Assembly: GCF_002021925.1 (NCBI RefSeq)
Contig: NZ_CP012546.1
Location: 1,612,001 to 1,676,000 of the forward strand
Direction of reading: 5' to 3'
Length of the DNA stretch: 64,000 nucleotides
Source: Campylobacter pinnipediorum subsp. pinnipediorum
GTDB taxonomy: Bacteria; Campylobacterota; Campylobacteria; Campylobacterales; Campylobacteraceae
The notes beneath the pieces are model-generated. The model saw nothing but the letters and a program-made list of their open reading frames with translations, did no database searches and was not told the DNA's origin. Made by a program: the position numbers and the translations under genes. The first letter of the stretch is position 1, and each line of letters starts with the position of its first letter. Shown here in pieces: positions 45,959-54,922 of the stretch.

Positions 45959-46450
45959 ATGGTAGGAATAATATACGGAAGCAGCATGGGAAATACTGAA
46001 GAGGTTGCAAATTTTATTTCTGAAAATTTGGGTCTTGAAAATGAAGTTGTAAATGTAAGCGATGCTGATGCTGATAAAATAAATGGATACGATAAATTAA
46101 TACTTGCTACATCAACTTGGGGTAGTGGCGATTTACAAGATGATTGGGATGCTTTTGATTTCAGCGGTCTATCTCTTAACGGAAAAACAGTTGCACTTTT
46201 TGGCCTAGGTGATTCAGAAAGCTATTCTGATGACTATTGCAGTGGCATGGGAAAACTTTACGATGAAGTTGTAAAAGCTGGAGCAAAAGTTGTTGGTGGT
46301 GTATCTACGGATGATTATACTTTTGATGAATCTGAAGCTGTGAGAGATGGAAAATTTGTAGGTCTAGCTCTTGATGCTGAAAATGAAAGCGACAAAACAG
46401 AAGCTAGAGTTTTAGCTTGGATAGAAACTATCAAATCTGAACTTGCATAA
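45959..46450 (+). CDS. fldA: Flavodoxin
   Basis: This 163-residue long-chain flavodoxin is an FMN electron carrier. The phosphate-binding loop YGSSMGNTEEVANFI is at the N-terminus. STWGSGDLQDDWDAF and FGLGDSESYSDDYCSGM, the loops flanking the flavin ring, are conserved. In Epsilonproteobacteria flavodoxin serves pyruvate and 2-oxoglutarate oxidoreductases and is essential. It is the last gene of a three-gene operon and ends at a hairpin. Confidence 0.95.
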   Translation: MVGIIYGSSMGNTEEVANFISENLGLENEVVNVSDADADKINGYDKLILATSTWGSGDLQDDWDAFDFSGLSLNGKTVALFGLGDSESYSDDYCSGMGKLYDEVVKAGAKVVGGVSTDDYTFDESEAVRDGKFVGLALDAENESDKTEARVLAWIETIKSELA

Positions 46451-46457
46451 TAAAAAG

Positions 46458-46483
46458 GAGGAAGCTATTTATTTTGCTTCCTC
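46458..46483. terminator. Bidirectional terminator between fldA and the ThiD2-like gene
   Basis: GAGGAAGC (46458-46465) pairs with GCTTCCTC (46476-46483). The genes converge here; A- and T-rich flanks suit termination in either direction. Confidence 0.65.
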
Positions 46484-46487
46484 TAAA

Positions 46488-46886
46488 TTAATTTATAAAA
46501 ATATCTTTTTCTATCGTATAAATTTCATATCTTATTTTTTTAAATAACTCAGATTTTCCAGTATCTATTATCTTAAAACACTCTTCTAAAACCCTAGAAC
46601 TTTCCTGCGCTCTTTTTAAATTTGCGATCAAAATTTCATTCAAGTTTTCTCTTTTTTGTTCGGATTTTGTGCTTGTTTTAAGAACATCGTTTGAAGAATC
46701 TCTAAAATTTATATACCCAGTCTGGTCTATTTTTGTTTGGTGTCTTATCTGTTTAAGCCTAAGTGAGATAGGCTGGTTATTAAACCCATATCTGCATATG
46801 TCTTCAACAACCCTAATTCCTTCTCTTAGCCTATTTAGATTGGCATCTATAACTCTGTATAGATTTTCGTTATTCATCTCTTCCAA
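46488..46886 (-). CDS. ThiD2-like / thiamine-phosphate synthase-related protein
   Basis: This 132-residue helical protein has the signature RVIDANLNRLREGIRVVEDICRY near the N-terminus and RAQESSRVLEECFK later. I associate this with the ThiD2 domain found alone or fused before ThiE in several bacteria. ThiD2 is thought to act as a hydroxymethylpyrimidine-phosphate kinase. In Campylobacter these stand-alone proteins are usually labelled thiamine-phosphate pyrophosphorylase, which is probably wrong because no TIM-barrel is present. Starts at 46886 or 46877 are both possible. It is downstream of the BI-1 gene and overlaps its end. Confidence 0.7.
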   Translation of the reverse strand: MEEMNNENLYRVIDANLNRLREGIRVVEDICRYGFNNQPISLRLKQIRHQTKIDQTGYINFRDSSNDVLKTSTKSEQKRENLNEILIANLKRAQESSRVLEECFKIIDTGKSELFKKIRYEIYTIEKDIFIN

Positions 46887-47571
46887 GTATTCCTAGAATT
46901 TGCAATAAAGATGTAAATAAATTTAAAAAATCTAAATATAAAGCAACAGCGCCTTCAACTGGTGTTTCGTAGTTACCTTTGATAATATTTTGTGTATCAT
47001 ATAATATAAATGCACTAAAAACTATAGCTGCAATACTAGATATAGCAAGCTGCATTATAGGGCTTCCTAAAAATATATTAATAAGTCCTGCAACTATAAG
47101 CACTACAACTGCTATGAAAAGCATTTTACCCATTGTTGTAAAATCTCTTTTTGTATTCATCGCAAAAATGCTTAGTCCGCCAAAAGCTACTGTTGTTAGC
47201 ATAAATGCTTGTGCTACTATGCTGGCTCCGCTCGGAAGATTTAAAACCATATAGAGCAAAGGCGTAAGCGTAAGACCGCTTATAAATGTAAATGCAAATA
47301 GCAATATGGTGTTTAACCCGGCTTTTCTCTTAGCTGCCATTAAACCAAACAACAAAGCAAACTCAACTATAACCAATCCCCAAAATAATATTTTATTTTG
47401 CATCAAAGTAGCCGCTAAAAAGTATATACCAGTATAAGCACCCGCTGTTGCTGACAGTAAAGAAGCTGCAAATAACTGATATGTTTGCTTTATAAATGTA
47501 CTAAGCGAACTTTGTGCATAACTTTGTTCGTATTCGTTAGACCTAGCATAATCTCTATCATATAGACTCAT
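46870..47571 (-). CDS. Bax inhibitor-1 / YccA family membrane protein
   Basis: This 233-residue protein has seven predicted membrane helices. Family segments include FIKQTYQLFAASLLSATAG near the N-terminus, FAMNTKRDFTTMGKMLF in the middle and FILYDTQNIIKGNYETPVEGAVALYLDFLNLF at the end. The Asp in YDTQ and nearby acidic residues are those linked to pH-gated calcium leak in bacterial members. I chose ATG 47571, which follows AAAGGAATAAAC, over an upstream in-frame ATG at 47616 that lacks a ribosome site. Its 3' end overlaps the next gene. Confidence 0.88.
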   Translation of the reverse strand: MSLYDRDYARSNEYEQSYAQSSLSTFIKQTYQLFAASLLSATAGAYTGIYFLAATLMQNKILFWGLVIVEFALLFGLMAAKRKAGLNTILLFAFTFISGLTLTPLLYMVLNLPSGASIVAQAFMLTTVAFGGLSIFAMNTKRDFTTMGKMLFIAVVVLIVAGLINIFLGSPIMQLAISSIAAIVFSAFILYDTQNIIKGNYETPVEGAVALYLDFLNLFTSLLQILGILGRDE

Positions 47572-47696
47572 GTTTATTCCTTTATTTTTTAATTTTGTCT
47601 TATATAAATTTAACAAAAAATAGGTAAATAAAATTTAAAAAATATCTTAAATAATGTTTAATTTTTTACTAATATCTAATATAAATATTTTTTTGA

Positions 47697-47702
47697 TATA
47701 AT
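47697..47702 (+). promoter_or_regulatory. -10 box for carbonic anhydrase
   Basis: TTGATATAAT is an extended -10 element (TGn plus TATAAT) 41 nt before the ATG. GGAGATGATAA provides the ribosome site. Confidence 0.5.
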
Positions 47703-47742
47703 ATTTGTCCTAAAATTTATAAACTGATGGAGATGATAAATA

Positions 47743-48369
47743 ATGGAATCATTGCTCGAGCGAGCCGTTAACTTTATGGAAGAAGGTTTTTTGGAACATA
47801 GGGATCTTTTTGAAAGTTTAAGCAACACGCAAAATCCAAAAGTTTTATTTGTATCCTGCGCTGATTCTAGAGTTGATCCAAATTTAATAACAAAAAGCCT
47901 ACCAGGAGATTTATTTACAATAAGAAACATAGCCAATATAGTCCCAGCTTATCGAGTAAGTGATGAGTTTTTAGCAACCACTTCGGCTATAGAATATGCT
48001 TTGTCTGTATTAAATATTAAAACAATTATTGTTTGCGGACACTCTAATTGTGGTGGATGCAAGGCTTTATACGAGGATGACTCAAAATTTAGTAGCTCTC
48101 CAAATTTTAAAAGCTGGATAAAAATCATGCAGCCTATTAAAAATAAAGTAATAACATTTGGCACAAAAGATCCAGCCAAAAGAGGTTGGCTAACAGAAAG
48201 ATTAAATGTTATAAACTCTATACAAAATTTACTAACATACCCAAATGTTGAAGATGAGTATAAAGCAGGTGAACTAGAAATTTATGGTTGGCATTACATA
48301 ATAGAAACCGGAGAGATTTTTAGTTATGATTTAAAAAAAGGAAGTTTTGAGCTTCTAAGTACTAAATAA
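47743..48369 (+). CDS. can: Beta-class carbonic anhydrase
   Basis: This 208-residue zinc enzyme interconverts CO2 and bicarbonate. Zinc ligands are in LFVSCADSRVDPNLI (Cys, with the Asp-Arg dyad) and VCGHSNCGGCKAL (His and Cys). The bicarbonate-binding start TIRNIANIVP is present. The gene is followed 8 nt later by the MscS channel gene, the same pair as in C. jejuni (Cj0237-Cj0238). The capnophilic life of Campylobacter depends on this enzyme at low CO2. Confidence 0.95.
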   Translation: MESLLERAVNFMEEGFLEHRDLFESLSNTQNPKVLFVSCADSRVDPNLITKSLPGDLFTIRNIANIVPAYRVSDEFLATTSAIEYALSVLNIKTIIVCGHSNCGGCKALYEDDSKFSSSPNFKSWIKIMQPIKNKVITFGTKDPAKRGWLTERLNVINSIQNLLTYPNVEDEYKAGELEIYGWHYIIETGEIFSYDLKKGSFELLSTK

Positions 48370-48377
48370 GGATTTAT

Positions 48378-50198
48378 ATGTATAAAATTTTAAGATTTTT
48401 TGTTGTTTTTACTCTGTTTTTTTCTTTTTTAAAAGCCGCCGATATAAAATCAACGGATATAATTAATGCATTTAATGATTTAAATAGGATAAATTCACAG
48501 ATTTATATTTTAACGCTTGATTTAAATTCAACCGATTCAAACAGTCTAAGTAGTCTTAATGTGAAAAAAAATAAAATAATTAGCGATTTGCCAAATTATA
48601 TACTTAAAACAGAATTTTCAAAAAAAGATTTAAATAAATTTGAGAACAAAAAAGTTGTTCTTCAAAAAAATATGCTTACTTATAGTAAAAATAAAAGTAG
48701 TGATGGTTATGCAAAGAATTTTATAGAACTCAAACAAGTGGAGATTGAAGAGATACTTTTTAAAAATATTTTTGAGGTTGCGCAACTTTTAAAAAGTGGT
48801 TCAAAATCATCGGAAATAAGAAACTTACTAGAAAATTCAATCATAGAGCTTAATGTTAATTCATACACTGATTCAAGCGCATATGGTGTTCAGCACAGCG
48901 AAGCCTTGCATGACATAAAGATACAAAAACAAACAGCTGAAGAGATATTGTCGTATCTTAAAAATAATGTCGAGCTTTTAAGTTCCAGTTTTGCATTAAA
49001 TGAGCTAAATCTAAATACTGGGATTGATTATATAAACAATATGATACCTATTCATATTAGATATTTAAATTTTGGTAAAATAATTTTAATTGTTTTTATT
49101 TTTGGTTTTTTTGTATCACTTACAAGATTGCTGTCTAAATTTACTTTTTGGTTTTTAACTTTATTTTTACCAAAAGGGGTTCATTCTGATGCTATGAAAG
49201 ATCAAATTTCAAAAATCATCAAAAGACCAATAGCGACTATACTTATAGCGTATGCCTTAAAAATTTGTGCTAGTGTCGGATATTATCCTCTGCCAATGCC
49301 TTTAAATATCATAAACTTTTTCAATATATTTTATATAGTTCTTATATGTTGGCTTGTGATAACAGCTTTAAATGGTTATGGAATGTTTGTTATAAGCGAG
49401 ATAGCAAAAAAAAGTGGTCGCAAAGAAGTAGTAAATTTAATTATAAAAATAGTAAATTTTATAATTATAATTATAGCCTTGCTTTTAGTTTTATCTCGTT
49501 TAGGGTTTGACATCTCAGCCATAATAGCATCTTTGGGAATAGGTGGTTTGGCTGTGGCTTTTGCTGCAAAAGATATAATAGCAAACTTTTTTGCATCAGT
49601 TATGCTTTTGTTTGACAATTCATTTTCTCAAGATGATTTTATAGTTTGTGGAAATATTGAAGGCACTATTGTTGAAATAGGACTAAGAAAAACCACAATT
49701 AGAAGCTTTGATAATGCTCTTATATCTGTTCCAAACTCAACACTAACAAATGAGCCTATTATAAATTGGTCTCGCAGAAAAATAGGTCGTATCATAAACA
49801 TCACCATAGGACTTACCTATGATTCAACTCCTGATAGTTTAAAAAAATGCATAGCTGATATAAAAGATATGCTTGCTGTTCATCCTGATATTTCAAGAGA
49901 GGACAACGGAGGTTCCTTAAGTTCAAATAGTCATTTAAGATTTAGAAAAAATATAGTTAGTATAGACGAGCTAGCTGGTTGCAAAAGTGATATTTATGTA
50001 GCACTAAATACCCTAAATAGTAGTTCTATAGATATAGCTATAATTTGTTACACAAAAGCGGTTGGAAAATTGGAATATATGAAAGTTAGAGAGGATGTTA
50101 TATTTAAGATAATGGATATAGTTGCAAACAATGGACTAGATTTTGCTTTCCCTAGCCAGAGTTTGTATTTTCAAAACCAACCAGAAGTAAAAAATTAA
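48378..50198 (+). CDS. Mechanosensitive ion channel, MscS family (large)
   Basis: This is a 606-residue inner-membrane channel. It has a signal or first helix (residues 1-20) and a periplasmic, partly coiled N-terminal region (~20-225). Several membrane helices follow, and the MscS pore helix and beta domain, with GFDISAIIASLGIGGLAVAFAAKDIIANFFAS (~380-410) and then VCGNIEGTIVEIGLRKTTIRSFDNALISVPNS. The long N-terminal extension places it with YnaI/YbdG-like larger channels. It is coupled to carbonic anhydrase and followed by the 49-residue acidic protein. Confidence 0.92.
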   Translation: MYKILRFFVVFTLFFSFLKAADIKSTDIINAFNDLNRINSQIYILTLDLNSTDSNSLSSLNVKKNKIISDLPNYILKTEFSKKDLNKFENKKVVLQKNMLTYSKNKSSDGYAKNFIELKQVEIEEILFKNIFEVAQLLKSGSKSSEIRNLLENSIIELNVNSYTDSSAYGVQHSEALHDIKIQKQTAEEILSYLKNNVELLSSSFALNELNLNTGIDYINNMIPIHIRYLNFGKIILIVFIFGFFVSLTRLLSKFTFWFLTLFLPKGVHSDAMKDQISKIIKRPIATILIAYALKICASVGYYPLPMPLNIINFFNIFYIVLICWLVITALNGYGMFVISEIAKKSGRKEVVNLIIKIVNFIIIIIALLLVLSRLGFDISAIIASLGIGGLAVAFAAKDIIANFFASVMLLFDNSFSQDDFIVCGNIEGTIVEIGLRKTTIRSFDNALISVPNSTLTNEPIINWSRRKIGRIINITIGLTYDSTPDSLKKCIADIKDMLAVHPDISREDNGGSLSSNSHLRFRKNIVSIDELAGCKSDIYVALNTLNSSSIDIAIICYTKAVGKLEYMKVREDVIFKIMDIVANNGLDFAFPSQSLYFQNQPEVKN

Positions 50199-50230
50199 CC
50201 AAATAATTTATATTTTTATAGGAGTTTAAA

Positions 50231-50380
50231 ATGATAAAAGATTATGATGAAGAATTTGAGTATGATGATTTACAAAATTATGATGAAGATGAAGTTGATA
50301 TGGGTTATAGTTATAGTTATGATGACGATGATTATGAATACAACGATGAAAACGATGAAGAAAGTTATGATAGCTATTAA
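50231..50380 (+). CDS. Asp/Glu/Tyr-rich 49-residue protein
   Basis: ATG at 50231 follows a clear AGGAGT site and leads to TAA at 50378, two bases before the first diguanylate cyclase gene. Of 49 residues about 23 are Asp or Glu, 10 are Tyr and only one is Lys. Clusters such as YSYSYDDDDYEYNDE stand out. No hydrophobic core exists, so it must be disordered. I know no matching family. Good ribosome site, operon position and sustained codon structure support a real gene. Cation binding, partner binding by mimicry of nucleic acid, or Tyr modification are open possibilities. Confidence 0.65.
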   Translation: MIKDYDEEFEYDDLQNYDEDEVDMGYSYSYDDDDYEYNDENDEESYDSY

Positions 50381-50382
50381 AA

Positions 50383-51465
50383 ATGCTTAGTCAAAAAATT
50401 ATAGATAGAAAAATAAGTCAAAATAAATACAAATCAGTAGAGTATATTTATAAATTTATAATAAATATACTCCTTGTAGGGCATATAATATCTTTTGTTC
50501 TTCTTTTGATTTTTGACCTTGGTCTATCTATATATTCTCTTATCGTTCTAATTTTTTCTTTTTATATAAAATACAAATACAACGAAAAATTTCAAAATTT
50601 AGTTTCGCTATGGTTTCACCTTAATACACTTATACTATCTGCTATTTTTACATACAAATTTGGATGGAATAGTGGTTTTTGGTATTTTGTTTTTGGACTG
50701 ATATTTATTAGTTATTTTTGTGCTTTCGATAATCTTATATTTACATATTCTTTATCTGCTTTTGAAACTATTTTTATAGTTTCTTTGTATTTTTTTACAA
50801 AAGACAAAATAAATCCCAATATCGATGCTACAACATATCAAATTATGTATATAACTTGTTTTACGATAACTTTTTTTATTGTTTTTAGAATGTATTTATT
50901 TGCCAGCATTATCACATCTCAAGATTACAAAAGTTTAATCAAAGAACAACTTGAATTAGAAAAAATTTCACAATATGACCAATTGACTGGAATTTTAAAT
51001 AGACGTAGCATGCAAAAACTTGTAGAAAAAGATGAAGAATTTATAAAGAAAAATAAAATTAAAACTAATAGTGTATTATTGCTTGGCGATATAGATGATT
51101 TTAAACATATTAACGATACTTTTGGGCATATTTATGGAGATAAAATTATTAAAGATGTTTCTAGCACTCTTAAAAATACATTTAGAAAAAATGATTTAGT
51201 GTGTAGGTGGGGAGGCGAAGAGTTTTTGATAGTATTAAATGATGTTAATGTAGAGTTTATATATGATCTTTCGGATAGGCTTTTAAAAAATATTAGCCTA
51301 ATCAAATTACCAAATAATAACCCTATAACTATGACATTTGGGATGGTTGTTAATTTAAATTCAACCTCTAATAGTTTTGAAGATAATATCAAAAAAGCAG
51401 ATGAACTACTATACAAAGGGAAAAGGGACGGTAAAGATAAAGTTGAAATAGAGATAATAAGATGA
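50383..51465 (+). CDS. Membrane diguanylate cyclase (GGDEF), first of two
   Basis: This 360-residue protein has about six membrane helices (~25-185) that form a sensory region without a known domain. A short linker and a GGDEF domain (~195-360) follow. DQLTGILNRRSM opens the catalytic domain. LLGDIDDFKHINDTFGH supplies metal-binding Asp, and the active loop is RWGGEEF. RKND lies five residues before GGEEF, a complete RxxD inhibitory site, so product feedback is expected. It makes cyclic di-GMP, a signal that few Campylobacter are thought to use. The stop overlaps the second cyclase start by 4 nt. Confidence 0.9.
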   Translation: MLSQKIIDRKISQNKYKSVEYIYKFIINILLVGHIISFVLLLIFDLGLSIYSLIVLIFSFYIKYKYNEKFQNLVSLWFHLNTLILSAIFTYKFGWNSGFWYFVFGLIFISYFCAFDNLIFTYSLSAFETIFIVSLYFFTKDKINPNIDATTYQIMYITCFTITFFIVFRMYLFASIITSQDYKSLIKEQLELEKISQYDQLTGILNRRSMQKLVEKDEEFIKKNKIKTNSVLLLGDIDDFKHINDTFGHIYGDKIIKDVSSTLKNTFRKNDLVCRWGGEEFLIVLNDVNVEFIYDLSDRLLKNISLIKLPNNNPITMTFGMVVNLNSTSNSFEDNIKKADELLYKGKRDGKDKVEIEIIR

Positions 51466-52523
51466 GTAGATCATTGACTTTAACCAAAGATTTGTATAGC
51501 AAAATAGAATATATTTTAAGAATCACAAACATTTTAGCTTTTGCTGCACATGCTTCATATTTTGTTATATTCTTAATAATGGAGCAATATATATTAGTGA
51601 CAGTCAATTCATTTTCTATTATTATATACTTGTTTATACAAGCAGCTTATACCAACCCTCCAAATAATTCAAAAATATTACTTACATTATTTCAATTTGA
51701 AATCATGATACATGCTTTAATTTGTATAATGGTTCTTGGCTGGGGATATGGATTTGAGATGATTTTTATAACTTTTATAATCACAATATTTTTTGTTGAA
51801 ACTAGTTATAAAAAAGTTACATATTTTTTGACATTTATCCAATTTGCTTTATTTATCATATGTTGTCTTAAATTTTATGATATCGCAGCAAAAAATACAT
51901 TTTGGAAAGATTTTTGTTTTATATATAATTTTATTATTATGTCATTTTTAGCGATGGTATTATCATATATGCTTGAAATTTCAAATCAAGTAGCATATCT
52001 AAATGCGCAAAGAGAAAAAGAAAATATAAAAAATATTTCAAACCAAGATCCACTAACAAAACTATCAAATAGGCATTCTTTACAAGATTTTATAAAAAAG
52101 TATTTGAGTAAAAATAAACAATTTATATTAGTTTTATCTGATATAGATGATTTTAAAAAAGCAAATGATTTTTATGGACACAATGTTGGTGATTCTATAT
52201 TAGTTCATATTTCTAGTTTATTAAAAAATATATTAAGAGAAGATGATTTTTTGTGTAGATGGGGAGGCGAAGAGTTTTTGATAATTATGCTAGACATAGA
52301 CAAAAACAGTGCTTTAAATGTCATAAAACGAGCTAAAAATATTCTAAATACCACATTCGTGAAGCATGGTGATTATGAGATAAAAACAACAATGACATTT
52401 GGTGCTGTCTATCATGATAAAGATGAAGAATTTGATATAGAGACTATGATTAAAAAAGCTGATGATTTGATGTATAAGGGCAAAAAAACCGGTAAAAATA
52501 AGATAATATATGATTTTAAATAG
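51462..52523 (+). CDS. Membrane diguanylate cyclase (GGDEF), second of two
   Basis: This 353-residue paralogue of the preceding gene product has the same layout: N-terminal membrane region (~25-180), then GGDEF domain with DPLTKLSNRHSL, LVLSDIDDFKKANDFYGH and RWGGEEF. An intact RxxD (REDD) lies five residues before the active loop. The membrane parts of the two proteins are only distantly alike while the catalytic parts are close, so they probably sense different things. The ATGA overlap couples their translation. No EAL or HD-GYP phosphodiesterase gene is in the window. Confidence 0.9.
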   Translation: MSRSLTLTKDLYSKIEYILRITNILAFAAHASYFVIFLIMEQYILVTVNSFSIIIYLFIQAAYTNPPNNSKILLTLFQFEIMIHALICIMVLGWGYGFEMIFITFIITIFFVETSYKKVTYFLTFIQFALFIICCLKFYDIAAKNTFWKDFCFIYNFIIMSFLAMVLSYMLEISNQVAYLNAQREKENIKNISNQDPLTKLSNRHSLQDFIKKYLSKNKQFILVLSDIDDFKKANDFYGHNVGDSILVHISSLLKNILREDDFLCRWGGEEFLIIMLDIDKNSALNVIKRAKNILNTTFVKHGDYEIKTTMTFGAVYHDKDEEFDIETMIKKADDLMYKGKKTGKNKIIYDFK

Positions 52524-52566
52524 ACTATTTTATAAAATATTAATAGATGGTTTAATAAAAATACAT

Positions 52567-52572
52567 TATAAT
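52567..52572 (+). promoter_or_regulatory. -10 box for sodB
   Basis: TATAAT lies 34 nt before the sodB ATG, with AAAAAGGAAAAA as ribosome site. Confidence 0.5.
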
Positions 52573-52605
52573 TTTAAATATAATTTTTATTAAAAAGGAA
52601 AAAAT

Positions 52606-53223
52606 ATGTTTAAATTAAGAAATTTACCATTTGATTCAAAATCAAATCTTGTTGTTAGCGAAAAAACCTGTGAATACCATCACGGTAAACACCATGCTAC
52701 ATATGTAGCTAATCTAAATAATCTTATAAAAGATACAGAATTTGCAAATTCATCTTTTTATGAGATTTTGGTTGGTGCAAAAGGTGGCCTTTATAACAAT
52801 GTTGCACAAGTTTATAATCATGATTTTTATTGGGATTGTATAGCTAAAAAAAGTGAAATGAGTGATGAGTTTAAAAAAGCTTTGCAAGCAGAATTCCCTA
52901 ACTTTAAAGAAGACTTTATAAAAGCAGCTACTACACTTTTTGGTTCTGGTTGGGCTTGGCTTGTGTTTGATCCAAAAACTTCTAAATTAGAAATCGTTCA
53001 AACATCAAATGCAGCAACTCCTGTAAATGATGGAAAAGTTCCTGTTTTGGTTGTTGATGTTTGGGAGCACGCTTATTATATAGATAACTTTAATGCTCGT
53101 CCAAAATATCTAGAAACATTCTTTGAAAATATAAACTGGGAATTTGTTTCAGAAGCTTATGAGTGGGCTAAAAAAGAAGGTTTAGGTTCAGTACAACACT
53201 ACACTCAAAAAATCCACGGTTAA
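52606..53223 (+). CDS. sodB: Iron superoxide dismutase
   Basis: This 205-residue cytosolic enzyme dismutates superoxide. Metal ligands are His in YHHGKHHATYV, His in YNHDFYWDC, and Asp and His in VVDVWEHAYYIDNFNARP. The early Tyr-His pair and the Gly/Gln pattern point to iron rather than manganese. It is monocistronic with its own promoter and a tight terminator. Confidence 0.96.
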   Translation: MFKLRNLPFDSKSNLVVSEKTCEYHHGKHHATYVANLNNLIKDTEFANSSFYEILVGAKGGLYNNVAQVYNHDFYWDCIAKKSEMSDEFKKALQAEFPNFKEDFIKAATTLFGSGWAWLVFDPKTSKLEIVQTSNAATPVNDGKVPVLVVDVWEHAYYIDNFNARPKYLETFFENINWEFVSEAYEWAKKEGLGSVQHYTQKIHG

Positions 53224-53229
53224 TTCTAT

Positions 53230-53250
53230 GCCTAGCTTCGGCTAGGCTTT
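53230..53250 (+). terminator. Terminator after sodB
   Basis: GCCTAGC and GCTAGGC form a 7-bp GC-rich stem closed by a UUCG tetraloop and followed by TTT. Confidence 0.8.
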
Positions 53251-53387
53251 ATCTTATATATTAAATAATAAAAAAATAATCGCTAATTATAGTTAACATT
53301 ATTATTTAAATTCATAAAGTCTAAAAATATATTAAAACAATAAGTTTTAAAAAATAAGAAAATAAAAAGAGGTATTTAAAAAATAAG

Positions 53388-53462
53388 TGGTGACCCATAC
53401 GAGACTCGAACTCGTGTTACCGCCGTGAAAGGGCGATGTCCTAACCGCTAGACGAATGGGCC
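53388..53462 (-). tRNA. tRNA-Glu (TTC)
   Basis: The minus strand gives acceptor GGCCCAT/ATGGGTC, a D arm, anticodon stem CGCC/GGCG with loop CTTTCAC region (anticodon TTC), a T arm with TTCGAGT, and encoded CCA. It is 75 nt long. Confidence 0.93.
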
Positions 53463-53603
53463 ACTTCTTCTGAAGTTGAATTGGGATTATATTACAAGAA
53501 TACTTAAAAATAACTTAAAATATTAAATTTTATTAAAAATATTTGCGATAATATGTTTTTTATTGTATTATATGGAACAAATAATATTAACTAAGGTTTT
53601 ATA

Positions 53604-54071
53604 TTGAAACATTTTATCTTATTTTTTACTATTGTTTTTTTTTACGGGTGTTCATTTAAACCAACGCCTACAAGCTCACAAGTTTTTAATCTTACATTAA
53701 TTTCCCCCATGATAAAGATAAACGACATTGTATTTTTGCATAAACATAAAAAAGGCTTAAATTTGCAAATATACAACACCGCATTAAATATAGCTAATAT
53801 AAAAATTTATAATAAAATTTGCATAAATAGTGCATGTTTTGAAAAAACAGAATTTAATAAAAGATTTTTTTTAAATTCTTACTATGATGAAATGTTTGAA
53901 GATATTTTGTTACAAAAACCAATTTATAATAGAAAAAATTTACAAAAAACAGAATGTGGCTTTAACCAAAATATAAATAACAATTTAATACAATACGAGG
54001 TTTGTGCTGATAATGTTAAATTTATAGACACTAAAAATAAGATAAAAATAATATTAAGAGAGAATAAATGA
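53604..54071 (+). CDS. Putative lipoprotein
   Basis: This 155-residue protein has a signal peptide whose lipobox ends FFYGCS (Cys16). The mature part is basic and Asn/Lys-rich, with three further Cys (CINSACF and ECGF) that could form disulfides. The start is TTG at 53604 behind TAAGGT. Its end overlaps the nfo start by 4 nt (ATGA). No family is recognised. Confidence 0.7.
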   Translation: MKHFILFFTIVFFYGCSFKPTPTSSQVFNLTLISPMIKINDIVFLHKHKKGLNLQIYNTALNIANIKIYNKICINSACFEKTEFNKRFFLNSYYDEMFEDILLQKPIYNRKNLQKTECGFNQNINNNLIQYEVCADNVKFIDTKNKIKIILRENK

Positions 54072-54922
54072 AATACATAGGTGCTCATGTTAGTGCTAGT
54101 GGTGGAGTTGAGAATGCACCGCTTAATGCAGCAAAAATAGGAGCTGATGCTTTTGCACTTTTTGTTAAAAATCAAAGGCAGTGGACTGCGGCTGATCTGT
54201 CAGAAAAAAGTATTGCAGCTTTTAAGCAAAATTGTGAAAAAGCAAATATAAAGCCAGAGCATATACTCCCTCATGATAGCTATCTTATAAATTTAGGTCA
54301 TTTTGATGATGAAAAAAGAGAAAAATCTTTCAATGCTTTTTTAGACGAGATAAGAAGAGTTCATCTGCTTGGATTAAAACTTTTAAATTTTCATCCAGGG
54401 TCTCATCTAAAAGAGATAAGTGAAAAAGAGTGTTTAGATAATATTGTAAAATGTTTAAATTTAGCCCTACAAGAGACCGAAAATGTTAGGCTTATTATAG
54501 AAAATACAGCAGGACAAGGATCAAATTTAGGATATAAATTTGAACATCTTGCCTATTTGATAGAAAATGTTATTGATAAAACTAGAATAGGTGTGTGTAT
54601 AGACACATGTCATCTTTTTGCAGCTGGTTATGATATAAGAGATGAAAAATCATACAATAAAACAATGAAAGAATTTGATGATATTATAGGATATGAGTTT
54701 TTATCTGCAATGCATATTAATGATTCTAAATTTGATATTAATTCAAGAAAAGATAGACACGAAAGTCTTGGTAAAGGATTTTTGGGTTTAAATGCCTTTA
54801 AAAATATTATGAACGATGAAAAAATAGATGATATTCCTTTGATACTTGAAACAATAGATGATAGTATATGGGATAAAGAAATTGAAATATTAAGAAATTT
54901 TACGAGGAGAAATAATGTTTAA
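54068..54922 (+). CDS. nfo: Endonuclease IV
   Basis: This 284-residue zinc AP endonuclease cuts DNA at abasic sites in base excision repair. It has the TIM-barrel start [19 protein letters not shown]. The zinc ligands are spread over [57 protein letters not shown] and LILETID. All expected His, Asp and Glu positions are present. It is placed between a lipoprotein and the fadL-like gene; the 8-nt overlap with the latter suggests cotranscription. Confidence 0.95.
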   Translation: MKYIGAHVSASGGVENAPLNAAKIGADAFALFVKNQRQWTAADLSEKSIAAFKQNCEKANIKPEHILPHDSYLINLGHFDDEKREKSFNAFLDEIRRVHLLGLKLLNFHPGSHLKEISEKECLDNIVKCLNLALQETENVRLIIENTAGQGSNLGYKFEHLAYLIENVIDKTRIGVCIDTCHLFAAGYDIRDEKSYNKTMKEFDDIIGYEFLSAMHINDSKFDINSRKDRHESLGKGFLGLNAFKNIMNDEKIDDIPLILETIDDSIWDKEIEILRNFTRRNNV

